In this document: positions 27,721 through 36,662 of the stretch, one piece after another | Numbering within the stretch: the stretch's first letter is position 1 | Layout: the number at the start of each line of letters is the position of its first letter | From: Candidatus Pelagibacter sp. IMCC9063 | GTDB lineage: Bacteria; Pseudomonadota; Alphaproteobacteria; Pelagibacterales; Pelagibacteraceae | NCBI RefSeq assembly: GCF_000195085.1 | Contig: NC_015380.1 | Span: 1,164,001 to 1,228,000, forward strand | DNA: 64,000 nucleotides | Reading direction: 5' to 3' | Program-made: the position numbers and the translations under genes | Notes under the pieces: generated by a model | Databases searched by the model: none | What the model was told of the DNA's origin: nothing | What the model saw: the letters and a program-made list of their open reading frames with translations, nothing else

Positions 27721-28650
27721 ATGATAAATGCAGTTATATTTTTTTTACTTGGGTTTGGTCTTTTATATGTAGGGGGAGAAAGTACCTTACGAGGGACCTT
27801 GGCTTTAGCTCATAAATTAAAGTTATCCAAACTATTAGTCAGTGCTTTAGTGATTGGCTTTGGAACTAGCTTACCAGAATTAACTGTATCTTTAGAGGCG
27901 GTTCTAACTGGTTACCCTGATATTGCGTTGGGAAATATCATAGGAAGTAACACTGCCAATATTTTATTAGTTATAGCTATTGCTGCTATCTTAAGTCCCA
28001 TCTTTACTAGTGAAAAAAGTGCCACTAAAGATGTGATGGTAATGTTGCTGTGCACCTTAGCTCTCATTGTAGTTAAAACTTTAGATTTGTTAAATGGCAT
28101 GGTCGGTATTGCCTTTTTGATTGCCTTGTCTTTGTATGTTTTTTTTTCTTACCGATCAGATGTGGCTGATAAAAATCAACAACATGAACAAGCAAAGAAA
28201 GAAAAGTCTGGAATTAAGATTGCGTGTTACTGCTTAGTGGGAATAGCTTTGTTAATTGCGGGCGGGCATTTATTAATTAACTCTGCAGTGACGATAGCCA
28301 GATCTTTTAATATTTCAGAGGCAGTCATTGGTTTAACAGTGGTGGCTATAGGAACTTCTCTTCCAGAATTAACTACTGCTATACTTGCTTCTATTAAAAA
28401 ACAAAACGACATCATTATTGGAAACATATTAGGAAGTAATATTTTTAATATTTTGGGAATTTTGGGAATTACTATTTTAGTTCAACCTATTCCCATCACA
28501 GAAGCTATGGCGAATAAAGGAATTATTGAAATGACAGTTGCATCTATACTGTTTGCTGGATTAGTATTCTTTCGCGTTCCTATTGGTCGTGTGACGGGAA
28601 CGCTAATGCTATCTAGCTACTTTGCTTACCTATTTTTTATTTTGATGTAG
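27721..28650 (+). CDS. CaCA-family Ca2+/Na+ antiporter (YrbG-like)
   Basis: 309 residues made of two inverted homologous halves of about five membrane helices each. The ion-binding alpha-repeats are GFGTSLPELTVSL with GNIIGSNTANI in the first half, and AIGTSLPELTTAI with GNILGSNIFNI in the second. A charged loop lies between the halves (about residues 147-165). It exchanges sodium or protons for calcium across the inner membrane. A 142-bp AT-rich gap precedes it. Confidence 0.94.
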   Translation: MINAVIFFLLGFGLLYVGGESTLRGTLALAHKLKLSKLLVSALVIGFGTSLPELTVSLEAVLTGYPDIALGNIIGSNTANILLVIAIAAILSPIFTSEKSATKDVMVMLLCTLALIVVKTLDLLNGMVGIAFLIALSLYVFFSYRSDVADKNQQHEQAKKEKSGIKIACYCLVGIALLIAGGHLLINSAVTIARSFNISEAVIGLTVVAIGTSLPELTTAILASIKKQNDIIIGNILGSNIFNILGILGITILVQPIPITEAMANKGIIEMTVASILFAGLVFFRVPIGRVTGTLMLSSYFAYLFFILM

Positions 28651-28692
28651 TTGGCACAATCTAAAGTATCGCTTACTTTTGAGCTATTTGAA

Positions 28693-29619
28693 TTAATTTT
28701 TGTACTTGTTAAAAAAAATAAACGCATAATTAATTGCTTCATTTAATTTTTTTCTATTTCTACCCGAACCAGATTCTTTCGTCATACATTTTTTAATAAC
28801 TTCTTTTCTACTAGTTTGGGCACCGCTAAACCATCTAACCTTTCTATCTATTCCAAAGATTGCAATATCTTTAGAGCACCCATTAAATGCAACACCTTTT
28901 CCAATTTTCCCCTTAGTACTAAAAAAATGATTTACCTTAGGCATAAGAATATATTCAACCTTACTTCCTGTCTGCTTAATCATGTTGGTGTATGTTTCGC
29001 ATGCTTGATAGTAGTAATGACTTTCTTCACCTTTTAAAATTAAAGTAGCAAAATTTACTTTTGTTGGTTCTATGACAGCATTACAACCTGGTTCAGCTGC
29101 AACAATTGCTTTAAAAGGGTATGGATCATTTTTGTAACTCTTGGGATGAAAGTAACCTAAGGTTTTTTCAGCGCCCCAACTAAATCCTGTGTAAAAAAAA
29201 TTATTAGCATCTAATCTGCTATCTTTAGCTAAAATTTTTTTTAATGCTATAGCGTAGTCAGTGCCCTGGGGGAATTTTTTTTTGTCAGTTGGTTTTATAT
29301 TTTTTTTGTAAAACGCATCTATAGCTACGACTGCATAACCTTCCTTTAATCCTCTTTTTATTATTCTTTTAGAATACTCATCTGATTTACCTTTGCTTCT
29401 TTTAAACTTATGTGTGTCTCTTGAGCTGCCGTGCTGAGTTATGATAACTGGTAATTTCTCAGTTGTATTTTTTGGTAAATATAATTCTGCCACGACATCA
29501 TCTTTTCCAGGATATTTTTTGTCAGGGCTTTTAAAGTGAATAGACTCTATAGTTTTCGGAAAGGCCTCAAAGCTAAAAAATAAACAAAAAATAAAGCAAA
29601 AATAAATTTTCATATACAA
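28693..29619 (-). CDS. secreted alpha/beta hydrolase (dienelactone-hydrolase-like)
   Basis: 308 residues. An N-terminal signal peptide (about 1-21, hydrophobic then AFPK) suggests periplasmic location. The hydrolase core has ITQHGSSRDTH (oxyanion region), the nucleophile elbow GFSWGAEKT with Ser147, and a late His in KVNHFF; the acid residue is not certain. Two Met codons at positions 1 and 3 are equivalent start choices. Substrate is unknown. It is convergent with the antiporter gene. Confidence 0.8.
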   Translation of the reverse strand: MYMKIYFCFIFCLFFSFEAFPKTIESIHFKSPDKKYPGKDDVVAELYLPKNTTEKLPVIITQHGSSRDTHKFKRSKGKSDEYSKRIIKRGLKEGYAVVAIDAFYKKNIKPTDKKKFPQGTDYAIALKKILAKDSRLDANNFFYTGFSWGAEKTLGYFHPKSYKNDPYPFKAIVAAEPGCNAVIEPTKVNFATLILKGEESHYYYQACETYTNMIKQTGSKVEYILMPKVNHFFSTKGKIGKGVAFNGCSKDIAIFGIDRKVRWFSGAQTSRKEVIKKCMTKESGSGRNRKKLNEAINYAFIFFNKYKN

Positions 29620-29650
29620 AAAATATATAAAATATTTAATAGAATGTGTA

Positions 29651-30271
29651 CTAGTATTTTTTCTTAATAAATCTAATAATACTTTTTTCTAAGGTTACGC
29701 TCATAACGACGGTACCTTCCCTGTTTGGATGAATACCATCGCTTTGATTAAGCTCAGGTTTCATTGCAACTCCTTCTAATAAGAAAGGAATAAGAGGCAA
29801 TTTATATTGAGTGGCTAAAGAAGGATAAATTCGATCAAAGTTTTTTTTATAGCCTATTCCATGAGTGGTAGGAGCCAGCATTCCGGCCAAGATTATTTTA
29901 ATATTTTTGCCTTGTGCAATTTGAATAATATTATCTAAATTTTTTTTTGTTTCTTGAGGGTCAATACCTCGTAACATATCATTGGCACCCAATCCTAAAA
30001 TCAATAAATCAATATTAGGTTCTTCTAAAGTCCATTTAACTCTATTCAGTCCACCCGAAGAGGTGCTTCCAGAAACACTGCCATTAATAATTTTGATATT
30101 ATAACCTTTTTTTTGAAGATTCTTTTCAAGGACCATTGATAATTGCTGTTCTTTTGGCAAACCGTATCCCGCCATCAAACTATCTCCTACAAGCACTACT
30201 TTATCTTGTGCTGAGGCGGTTATGCTCACTAGACACAGTACAATAATTTTAATAATTAAACTTTTATTCAT
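29651..30271 (-). CDS. tesA: GDSL-type periplasmic esterase/thioesterase I
   Basis: 206 residues from the ATG at 30271. This start is chosen because it puts a signal peptide (about 1-21, ASAQ cut) right before VVLVGDSL, and longer frames would run far into ybbA. GDSL has Ser31, and the other SGNH residues are in INGSVSG, LGANDML and DGIHPN (Asp178, His181). The enzyme family hydrolyses acyl-CoA and other esters in the periplasm. It is back-to-back with ybbA, and the start codons overlap by 2 bp, the same tesA/ybbA/ybbP arrangement as in E. coli. Confidence 0.92.
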   Translation of the reverse strand: MNKSLIIKIIVLCLVSITASAQDKVVLVGDSLMAGYGLPKEQQLSMVLEKNLQKKGYNIKIINGSVSGSTSSGGLNRVKWTLEEPNIDLLILGLGANDMLRGIDPQETKKNLDNIIQIAQGKNIKIILAGMLAPTTHGIGYKKNFDRIYPSLATQYKLPLIPFLLEGVAMKPELNQSDGIHPNREGTVVMSVTLEKSIIRFIKKKY

Positions 30272-30935
30272 GTCTACTCTTCTTAAATTAAAAAAGATCA
30301 ATCTTAAATACCAAACAGGCAAAGAAGTCATAAAAGTTTTACAAAACATTAACTTTGAAACTAAAACCAAAGAAACCATCTCTATTGTAGGCGAAAGCGG
30401 CTCTGGAAAAACTAGTCTCATCATGCTGATTGCAGGATTGGAGAAAGTCACCTCAGGTAAGATCTTTTTTCAAGATCAGGAAATTACGAAATTAAATGAA
30501 GATGAGGTCTCAGAAATTAGAAGAAAACATATAGGAATCATTTTTCAGTCTTTTTATTTAATTCCAAATTATACTGCTGTAGAAAATGTTGCTCTCACTT
30601 TAGAATTAAATAAATTCACCAACCCCAATGAACGAGCGAAAGAATTGTTAGATCGTTTTGGTCTAAAGCATCGTTTGAACAATCTACCCAGTCAATTATC
30701 AGGAGGAGAGCAACAACGAGTTGCTATTGCACGTGCCATTGCCATGAAACCAGAATTGATTTTAGCAGATGAGCCTACCGGAAACTTAGATAGTGACAAC
30801 TCAGCGATGATTGCAGATATTTTATTTAAATATGTCAAAGAAGAAGGCTCTTCTTTAATCATGGTGACCCATGATCCCAAACTGGCCAACCGAGCAAAAA
30901 GAAAAATCAAAATCAAAGATGGGAACATTGCTTAA
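30270..30935 (+). CDS. ybbA: LolD/YbbA-like ABC transporter ATPase
   Basis: 221 residues from ATG 30270. Walker A GESGSGKTS is near residues 41-49, the signature LSGGEQQR near 145, Walker B LILADEPTGNLD follows, and the H-loop is MVTHDP. This is the MacB/LolD subfamily that works with FtsX-type permeases. It partners with the large permease downstream, whose start overlaps its end by 17 bp. By analogy with E. coli YbbAP it may act on hydrophobic compounds or lipids in the envelope, but this is not proven. Confidence 0.92.
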   Translation: MSTLLKLKKINLKYQTGKEVIKVLQNINFETKTKETISIVGESGSGKTSLIMLIAGLEKVTSGKIFFQDQEITKLNEDEVSEIRRKHIGIIFQSFYLIPNYTAVENVALTLELNKFTNPNERAKELLDRFGLKHRLNNLPSQLSGGEQQRVAIARAIAMKPELILADEPTGNLDSDNSAMIADILFKYVKEEGSSLIMVTHDPKLANRAKRKIKIKDGNIA

Positions 30936-33456
30936 ATCCACCGAGCTAGGCTTAATTGTTACATATGCTCTAAGAGATTTGGGCAGAAATTATAAAAAAA
31001 TTTCTAGCATTGTTATTACCCTTTTTATTAGCTTGTTCGTCTTGAGCTCTATCTTGACTATTGAACAGAGTTTAAAAAAAGAACTGAATGATAATTCTAG
31101 AGCTCTACTCGGAGGGGATCTTGAAATTGATTATAATAGAATTCCAGGCAATCTAACTTTAGTAAACAAAGTAAAGGAATTTGCCACCATCTCGCAGATG
31201 GTCGAATTCACCACAATGCTTTCAACTAACAATAAAGAAAATAATCAATCTCTATTTACTATAATTAAAACTGTAGATGAGCTTTATCCTTTATATGGAG
31301 AGGTTATGTATGAGCCTCAAGGAGCTTTACAAAGAATTCACCAAGAACAAAATACCATTTTAGTAAATGAAAATATTTACAAAACATTACAGTTAAAAGT
31401 GAATGACAAGATCAAAGTTCAAGATCAGCTTTTTAGCGTAGTAGGTGTGATTAAATCGGTTCCTGATGTTAGTGGATTTGTTACCTTTGGTGATTTTGCC
31501 TTAGCAGGCAAACAAACTCTAGAACTCCTACAATTAAATAATTTAGGAAGCTTTTTAAATCATGAATATAAAGTGCGGTTTCCAGAAGGGGCAAACACTC
31601 AAGCATTAAGAACTAGAATTCAAAAACTATTTGAAGAGGACAAAAAAGTAAGCTTACGCTATCCAGAAAATTCAGCGAGCGGATTAAAAAGAGTGATTAA
31701 CAATTTTTCTCAGTTCCTGTCTTTAGTTTCTATTAGTGCGATGCTAATTGCTGGAATTGGAATTGCTAATACCCTGCTCTCTTTTATTAATCAAAACAAC
31801 ATGTCCATTGCTGTAAGAAAAGCCCTTGGCTTTAATTCTTTCAGCATTAAGGCAATTTATTATTTACAATTATTTATTTTATTAAGTGTCATTAGTATTT
31901 TTGCTTATGGATTAAGCTTCTTATTGGTTCCTCTTGCAGATGGTTATCTATCTTCCAATCTAGGGCTTAACATTAAACCTATTTTTTCTTTTATTAATTT
32001 TTTTAAAATATTTTTAGTGGGTCTTTTGGTGTTAGTTATTTTTTCGATCCCTACTATTAATGCTATCGACCAAGTTAAAGCTTCTAACTTATTTAGAAAC
32101 GTATTTCAAAATTTGCAGTTTTTTTATACCAAAACATCTATTGCGGTTAGTTTATGTTTATTAGGACTGCTCATTCTTTTATTCACCTTAGGTTCGGCAA
32201 GACCTATTTACAGTTTGGGTTACTTTGCAGCTTTCTTTGTTTGTTTAATAGTTTTTTTCTTATTATCAAAACTTATTGTTTATTTATTAAAAACATTAAA
32301 AAATACTTCTAATATCTCTTTAAAGGTATCCATTAAGAATATTACCCAAACCAAAAGCATTACGCCCATCACTATTATGTCTTTGGGGTTAGGGGTAACT
32401 TTGCTTTTAACTTTGGCTTTGGTGGGTACTAATTTTAAAAGAGAAATTGGTAAATCTATTCCTGATATTGCACCTGATTATTTTTTTCTAGGAATTCAGA
32501 ATGGTGAAGAAAATAAATTTACAAAAGCTATTGTTGCCATGGATCCCAATGTTCATTTGGAAGTAGTTCCTATTATTTCTTCTGGAATTTCTAAAATTAA
32601 TGGAGTAGATCCTGCATCTTATATTACCGCTGATAACGATAGTTCTTGGGTGATCGGCAGAGAGCGCCGTTCCTCTTGGGTTGATGAACCTCCTATAGAT
32701 AATCCAATTGTGGAAGGAAACTGGTGGGACCTTAATAAGCCGGATCAATTACAAATTTCTTTAGACGCAAAAGTTGGGAAAGATTTTGAAATAAAACTAG
32801 GGGATATCTTCACTCTTAATATTTATGGAAGAGAAATCGAAGGCACCATTGTTAACTTTAGAGATGTAGAATATCGAGACCTCAGTATTAATTTTGCTAT
32901 GCTATTTAACCCTCAATTTGCAAAAAACATACCCCATGAATACCTGGCAACTGCAAAATTTAAAGACCCTAAGCAATTTAATGAGGCAAAAATGCTAGAA
33001 GTGCTGCCTAGTCTTTCTATGATTAAAATTGCTGACTACTTAACCAAAGTTACCGATATATTAAATAAAATATTTATTGCTGTTATTCTTATCTCAGCCA
33101 TTACTATTATTATTGGTCTTATCGTAATCTCTAGCGCCATTATGGTTCAGGGGAAAGTAAAAGAGTTTCAAAATTTAGTCTTTAAAATTTTAGGTTTTTC
33201 TAAAAGAGAGGTCGTGATGTCTTCTATTATTGAGTTTGTAATTATCTTTTCATCAGTGATATTAATTGCTGTATTCTTCGCAACGGTTGGATCTAAGTTT
33301 GTCATTCAAACTATTTTTAATTTAGTTTGGTTGTTTGATTTGAAAGTGCTGTTTTATCTTGGTGGTTCAATTGGACTAGTTACCTTAATTCTTATTATGC
33401 TAACCAATTTAAAATATTTAAACCCTAAGGTTTATCCCCTGATTAGAAATCAATAA
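30919..33456 (+). CDS. ybbP: YbbP-like FtsX-family ABC permease
   Basis: 845 residues from ATG 30919; the longer 30871 start would sit inside ybbA. It has one N-terminal membrane helix, a large periplasmic MacB-like domain (about 50-265), four helices (about 268-400), a further core with helix pairs, a second periplasmic domain (about 535-710) and four C-terminal helices with the FtsX signature near 765-780 (FQNLVFKILGFSKREV). Ten-TM permeases of this type occur as single-chain dimer-like proteins. It ends 8 bp from the convergent lipoprotein gene. Confidence 0.9.
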   Translation: MGTLLKSTELGLIVTYALRDLGRNYKKISSIVITLFISLFVLSSILTIEQSLKKELNDNSRALLGGDLEIDYNRIPGNLTLVNKVKEFATISQMVEFTTMLSTNNKENNQSLFTIIKTVDELYPLYGEVMYEPQGALQRIHQEQNTILVNENIYKTLQLKVNDKIKVQDQLFSVVGVIKSVPDVSGFVTFGDFALAGKQTLELLQLNNLGSFLNHEYKVRFPEGANTQALRTRIQKLFEEDKKVSLRYPENSASGLKRVINNFSQFLSLVSISAMLIAGIGIANTLLSFINQNNMSIAVRKALGFNSFSIKAIYYLQLFILLSVISIFAYGLSFLLVPLADGYLSSNLGLNIKPIFSFINFFKIFLVGLLVLVIFSIPTINAIDQVKASNLFRNVFQNLQFFYTKTSIAVSLCLLGLLILLFTLGSARPIYSLGYFAAFFVCLIVFFLLSKLIVYLLKTLKNTSNISLKVSIKNITQTKSITPITIMSLGLGVTLLLTLALVGTNFKREIGKSIPDIAPDYFFLGIQNGEENKFTKAIVAMDPNVHLEVVPIISSGISKINGVDPASYITADNDSSWVIGRERRSSWVDEPPIDNPIVEGNWWDLNKPDQLQISLDAKVGKDFEIKLGDIFTLNIYGREIEGTIVNFRDVEYRDLSINFAMLFNPQFAKNIPHEYLATAKFKDPKQFNEAKMLEVLPSLSMIKIADYLTKVTDILNKIFIAVILISAITIIIGLIVISSAIMVQGKVKEFQNLVFKILGFSKREVVMSSIIEFVIIFSSVILIAVFFATVGSKFVIQTIFNLVWLFDLKVLFYLGGSIGLVTLILIMLTNLKYLNPKVYPLIRNQ

Positions 33457-33464
33457 ATTTTTTT

Positions 33465-33890
33465 TTACTTAGTGGATGAAGTTCCTTTTTTATCCAAGGT
33501 AACTGTCTTGCCCATAATAACCACTAACTGATCTGGATAGGCATACCCAGTTCCCTTATTGTGATCTATGATAGCTCCAATCCCACCTCCAAAAATAACA
33601 TTGCCCCACATATCTCCGCCCGCTCTAGAAATTGCCTTCAACAATCCGCTTGGGTGACCATCTTTTTTACATTCAACTGACAAATCTTTAGATGATCTTG
33701 AAATATTTACAAACTGTGGAGTTTTAGCTTCCCATGCTCCTTTATCATTCAATAATGTACACTTCGCTCCTTCTAAGGAGTTTCCCTTTATATCTTTGGC
33801 TGTAACTGATACAGGCTGAACACTTGATCCAGTTATGCTTGCGCAATTAGCAATAAATAAAAATAAAATAATTGTTGAAATTTTTTTCAT
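33465..33890 (-). CDS. putative lipoprotein of unknown function
   Basis: 141 residues. An N-terminal signal has the lipobox-like sequence FIANC, with Cys16 followed by Ala. The residue before Cys is Asn instead of the usual Gly/Ala/Ser, so lipidation is likely but not certain. The mature part holds a PEGA/carboxypeptidase-regulatory-like stretch (VTAKDIKGNSLEGAKCTL) and a glycine-rich hydrophobic segment near the end (VIFGGGIGAIIDHNKGTG). The family has no function I can name. It is alone on the minus strand, divergent from the tcuA-like gene. Confidence 0.7.
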   Translation of the reverse strand: MKKISTIILFLFIANCASITGSSVQPVSVTAKDIKGNSLEGAKCTLLNDKGAWEAKTPQFVNISRSSKDLSVECKKDGHPSGLLKAISRAGGDMWGNVIFGGGIGAIIDHNKGTGYAYPDQLVVIMGKTVTLDKKGTSSTK

Positions 33891-34023
33891 AAAGTAATTA
33901 TATTTTTTTCAACATACTGCATAAAATGATTGAATCCTAAAGGTTTGTTCTCTAATTAAAAATCAACAGTTCAACTAAAAGTTGTTGAAACTTTAAGAAA
34001 AATTTAGATATAAATTAATTAAT

Positions 34024-35505
34024 ATGTCTAAATACGATGTAATAATTGTTGGAGCAGGTAATGCAGCGCAAGCTGCTGCTTTATCAGCAAAAGAAAGTGG
34101 TGCTGATAAAGTTGTAATTTTAGAAAAAGCACACGAAGAGATGAGAGGTGGAAACACTCATTGGTCTGGTGGAATTTTAAGAATTGCTTTTGATGATTCT
34201 AGAATGCTTAAGCCATTTTTACCTGGTGTGGAAAATAAATTTCTTAATTTTTATGACGGCATTCAACCTTATACCAAAAAAAGATATAAAGAGGATTTGT
34301 TAAGAGTAACGCAAGGCAGGTCTGATCCAGAACTAGCAAATATATTAATAGATAATTCTTACGACACAGTTAAATGGGCTGTAGAAAAAGCTAAAATTGA
34401 ATGTGAACCTGCCTGCTCTGTTTGCGGAGTGTTAGTTAATGGTCAATGGACTTTTCCTGGAGGCGTAGTAATACGAGCAAAACATGAAGGTAAAGGTTTG
34501 TCAGCTTCCTGGTTTGAAGCATCTAAAAATGCTGGAATAGAAATAAGATATGGCTCAGGAGCTTTGGAATTATTACAAAACGATAAAGGGAAAGTGATTG
34601 GAGTTTTATCCAAAGAAAAAGATGGATTAAAAAAATTATATGCAAAGGCAGTAGTATTAGGATGCGGTGGATTTGAAGCGAATTCACAAATGAGAGCTCA
34701 GTACTTAGGTGAGCCTTGGGACCAAGCGAAAGTTAGAGGAACTTCATTTAATCAAGGAGATGGTTTGCGAATGGCCCTATCTATAGGGGCTATGCCTTGC
34801 GGTCAGTGGACTGGCAGACATTCAACACCAATTGATGCTGATTGGCCAGACTTTGCAGATCGTGAAAGAGGAGATCAGTCCAATAGATTGTCCTATTCCT
34901 TTGGAATTATGATCAATAGAAAAGGATTGAGATTTGTTGATGAGGGAGAAGATACAAAACTTTACACATATGCAAAGTTTGGAGCTGAAATATTAAAACA
35001 ACCAGGTGGCAAAGCGTATCAAATTTTTGATCAAAAAACTGTTCAACATCTAGAACCAAGATATAAAACTGGAGAGCCTATTGTTGCTGACACTATTGAT
35101 GAGCTTGTTGAAGGAATGGATATTGATGATAAAGCTCAAGCTCTAAAAACTATCAAAGAATATAACTTGTGCGCACAATCTGCTAATAATTTTGATCCTA
35201 CATGCAAAGACGGCTTGTCGACTGTTGATTTAAGCCTACCAAAAAGTAACTGGGCAACAAAAATTGATGAGCCTCCTTATGAAGCCTACCCTACAACTGG
35301 CGGTATTACTTTTACTTTTGGAGGTTTAAAAATAAATTCTGATGCTCAAGTAATTGGGACGGATTGGAGACCTATTCCAGGATTGTTTACATGTGGTGAA
35401 ATGGTGGGTGGGCTATTTCATTACAACTATCCAGGAGGAGCTGGTTTAGTTTCTGGACAAGTTTTTGGAAGAATTGCAGGAAAAAGCGCTGCAAATGAAA
35501 TATAA
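34024..35505 (+). CDS. tcuA: TcuA-like FAD-dependent dehydrogenase (fumarate reductase flavoprotein family)
   Basis: 493 residues. The FAD fingerprint is DVIIVGAGNAAQAAALSA, followed by the TcuA-typical EEMRGGNTHWSGG. The catalytic-core motif GRHSTPID and the C-terminal YPTTGGITFTFGG and HYNYPGGAGLVSG agree with succinate dehydrogenase/fumarate reductase flavoproteins. TcuA oxidises tricarballylate to cis-aconitate, but tcuB and tcuC are not adjacent, so the true substrate is open. The start is placed by the divergent 133-bp upstream gap. Confidence 0.82.
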   Translation: MSKYDVIIVGAGNAAQAAALSAKESGADKVVILEKAHEEMRGGNTHWSGGILRIAFDDSRMLKPFLPGVENKFLNFYDGIQPYTKKRYKEDLLRVTQGRSDPELANILIDNSYDTVKWAVEKAKIECEPACSVCGVLVNGQWTFPGGVVIRAKHEGKGLSASWFEASKNAGIEIRYGSGALELLQNDKGKVIGVLSKEKDGLKKLYAKAVVLGCGGFEANSQMRAQYLGEPWDQAKVRGTSFNQGDGLRMALSIGAMPCGQWTGRHSTPIDADWPDFADRERGDQSNRLSYSFGIMINRKGLRFVDEGEDTKLYTYAKFGAEILKQPGGKAYQIFDQKTVQHLEPRYKTGEPIVADTIDELVEGMDIDDKAQALKTIKEYNLCAQSANNFDPTCKDGLSTVDLSLPKSNWATKIDEPPYEAYPTTGGITFTFGGLKINSDAQVIGTDWRPIPGLFTCGEMVGGLFHYNYPGGAGLVSGQVFGRIAGKSAANEI

Positions 35506-35530
35506 TAAAATTTATAAGAAAATTTTTTAA

Positions 35531-36055
35531 TTAATCTTTTTGTTCAGTCGCTTCCGATTCGTATCTTTTGGAATTCTGAATATATCTTTGTGCATTCTCA
35601 TGAATAGCTTTGATCTCTTCATCTGTTACTTCACGAATTACTTTTCCAGGAGAGCCCATTACTAAAGATCGTTCAGGTATTTTTTTTCCTTCAGTAATTA
35701 AAGAGTTCGCACCAATGATAGAATTTTTACCAATATGAGCTCCATTTAAAATAGTAGCACCCATTCCAATTAAAGAATCATCTTCAATACTACATCCATG
35801 TAAAATGACAGAGTGGCCTACGGTAATTCTTTTGCCGATTATTAATTTGCAATCTTTGTCTGTATGTAAAACACTGTTGTCTTGAATGTTAGTTCCTTCA
35901 TCAATGGAAATCGTTTCAATATCTCCTCGCAATACTGCTCCGTACCAAATATTAACATCATTTTTTAAAACAACATCTCCAGTTACAATTGCTGTGGGGG
36001 CAATCCAAACCCTACCCTCTCTTTTAACCTTTACGCTTCCTAAGGAATAAATCAT
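35531..36055 (-). CDS. Gamma-carbonic-anhydrase-like hexapeptide protein
   Basis: 174 residues with left-handed beta-helix repeats, as in VWIAPTAIVTGDV, NVNIWYGAVLRGD, ITVGHSVILHGCSI and IGMGATILNGAHIG. The three metal-ligand histidines of gamma-CA/YrdA proteins are present (His64, His81, His86). The C-terminal helix (residues about 145-174) is typical of the YrdA/Caiman-like branch. Trimers bind Zn or Fe; carbonic anhydrase activity varies in this branch. It is divergent from the thioredoxin-like gene (54 bp). Confidence 0.88.
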   Translation of the reverse strand: MIYSLGSVKVKREGRVWIAPTAIVTGDVVLKNDVNIWYGAVLRGDIETISIDEGTNIQDNSVLHTDKDCKLIIGKRITVGHSVILHGCSIEDDSLIGMGATILNGAHIGKNSIIGANSLITEGKKIPERSLVMGSPGKVIREVTDEEIKAIHENAQRYIQNSKRYESEATEQKD

Positions 36056-36109
36056 GGTTCATTCATAGCAAAGTTTGTAGTATTAAGTAAATAAAATGTT
36101 CTTAGTATT

Positions 36110-36661
36110 ATGTCCTTAATCGAAACTCCTATTTGTAATTTTAACGAGCCTATCCAAGAATTTTCCTTGCTATCTACGAAAGAAATCACTGTAAGCTTAA
36201 AGGATATTCAAGGTCCGGGAGGAACATTGATTATGTTTATTTGTAATCACTGTCCTTATGTCCAAGCAATCATGAAAGAAGCTGTAACCATTAGCAATAC
36301 GATTAAGGGTCTTGGTATTCATACCGTTGCCATCATGCCAAATGATACTGAGTATGAATCTGAGGATAGCTTTGATAATATGAAATTGTTTTCAAAAAAA
36401 AATCATTTTTCTTTTCCTTACCTGCTAGATGAAACTCAAGAGATAGCAAAAAAATTTGGTGCAGTCTGTACCCCTGATTTTTTTGGCTATAATAACAAAG
36501 GGCAACTTCAATATCGAGGTAGAATAAGAAGACTCAATCATTTAACCCCTGTTATGGAAGGTGAAAGTGAATTATTGTCAGCAATGAAATTAATTGCTAG
36601 CAATGGACAAGGGCCTAAAAAACAGTTTGCTAGTATGGGCTGTAGTATAAAATGGAAATAA
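36110..36661 (+). CDS. thioredoxin-like/AhpC-TSA-type redoxin
   Basis: 183 residues with a thioredoxin fold. The active-site motif is CNHC at residues 45-48 (FICNHCPYVQAIM), followed by GIHTVAIMPND and the cis-Pro region GAVCTPDFFGY, with RGRIRR later. This ICNHCPYV subgroup is widespread in bacteria and described only as a thioredoxin-family protein. There is no signal peptide. It ends one base before the glycosyltransferase gene, so they may be co-transcribed. Confidence 0.85.
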   Translation: MSLIETPICNFNEPIQEFSLLSTKEITVSLKDIQGPGGTLIMFICNHCPYVQAIMKEAVTISNTIKGLGIHTVAIMPNDTEYESEDSFDNMKLFSKKNHFSFPYLLDETQEIAKKFGAVCTPDFFGYNNKGQLQYRGRIRRLNHLTPVMEGESELLSAMKLIASNGQGPKKQFASMGCSIKWK

Positions 36662-36662
36662 T

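Noticed and set aside
30272-30451. N-terminal extension of tesA
   Set aside because: It would add about 60 residues antisense to ybbA and place the signal peptide in the middle of the protein.
33963-33988. Inverted repeat TCAACA...TGTTGA upstream of the tcuA-like gene
   Set aside because: Only six base pairs with a 14-base interval in AT-rich DNA; could easily be chance.
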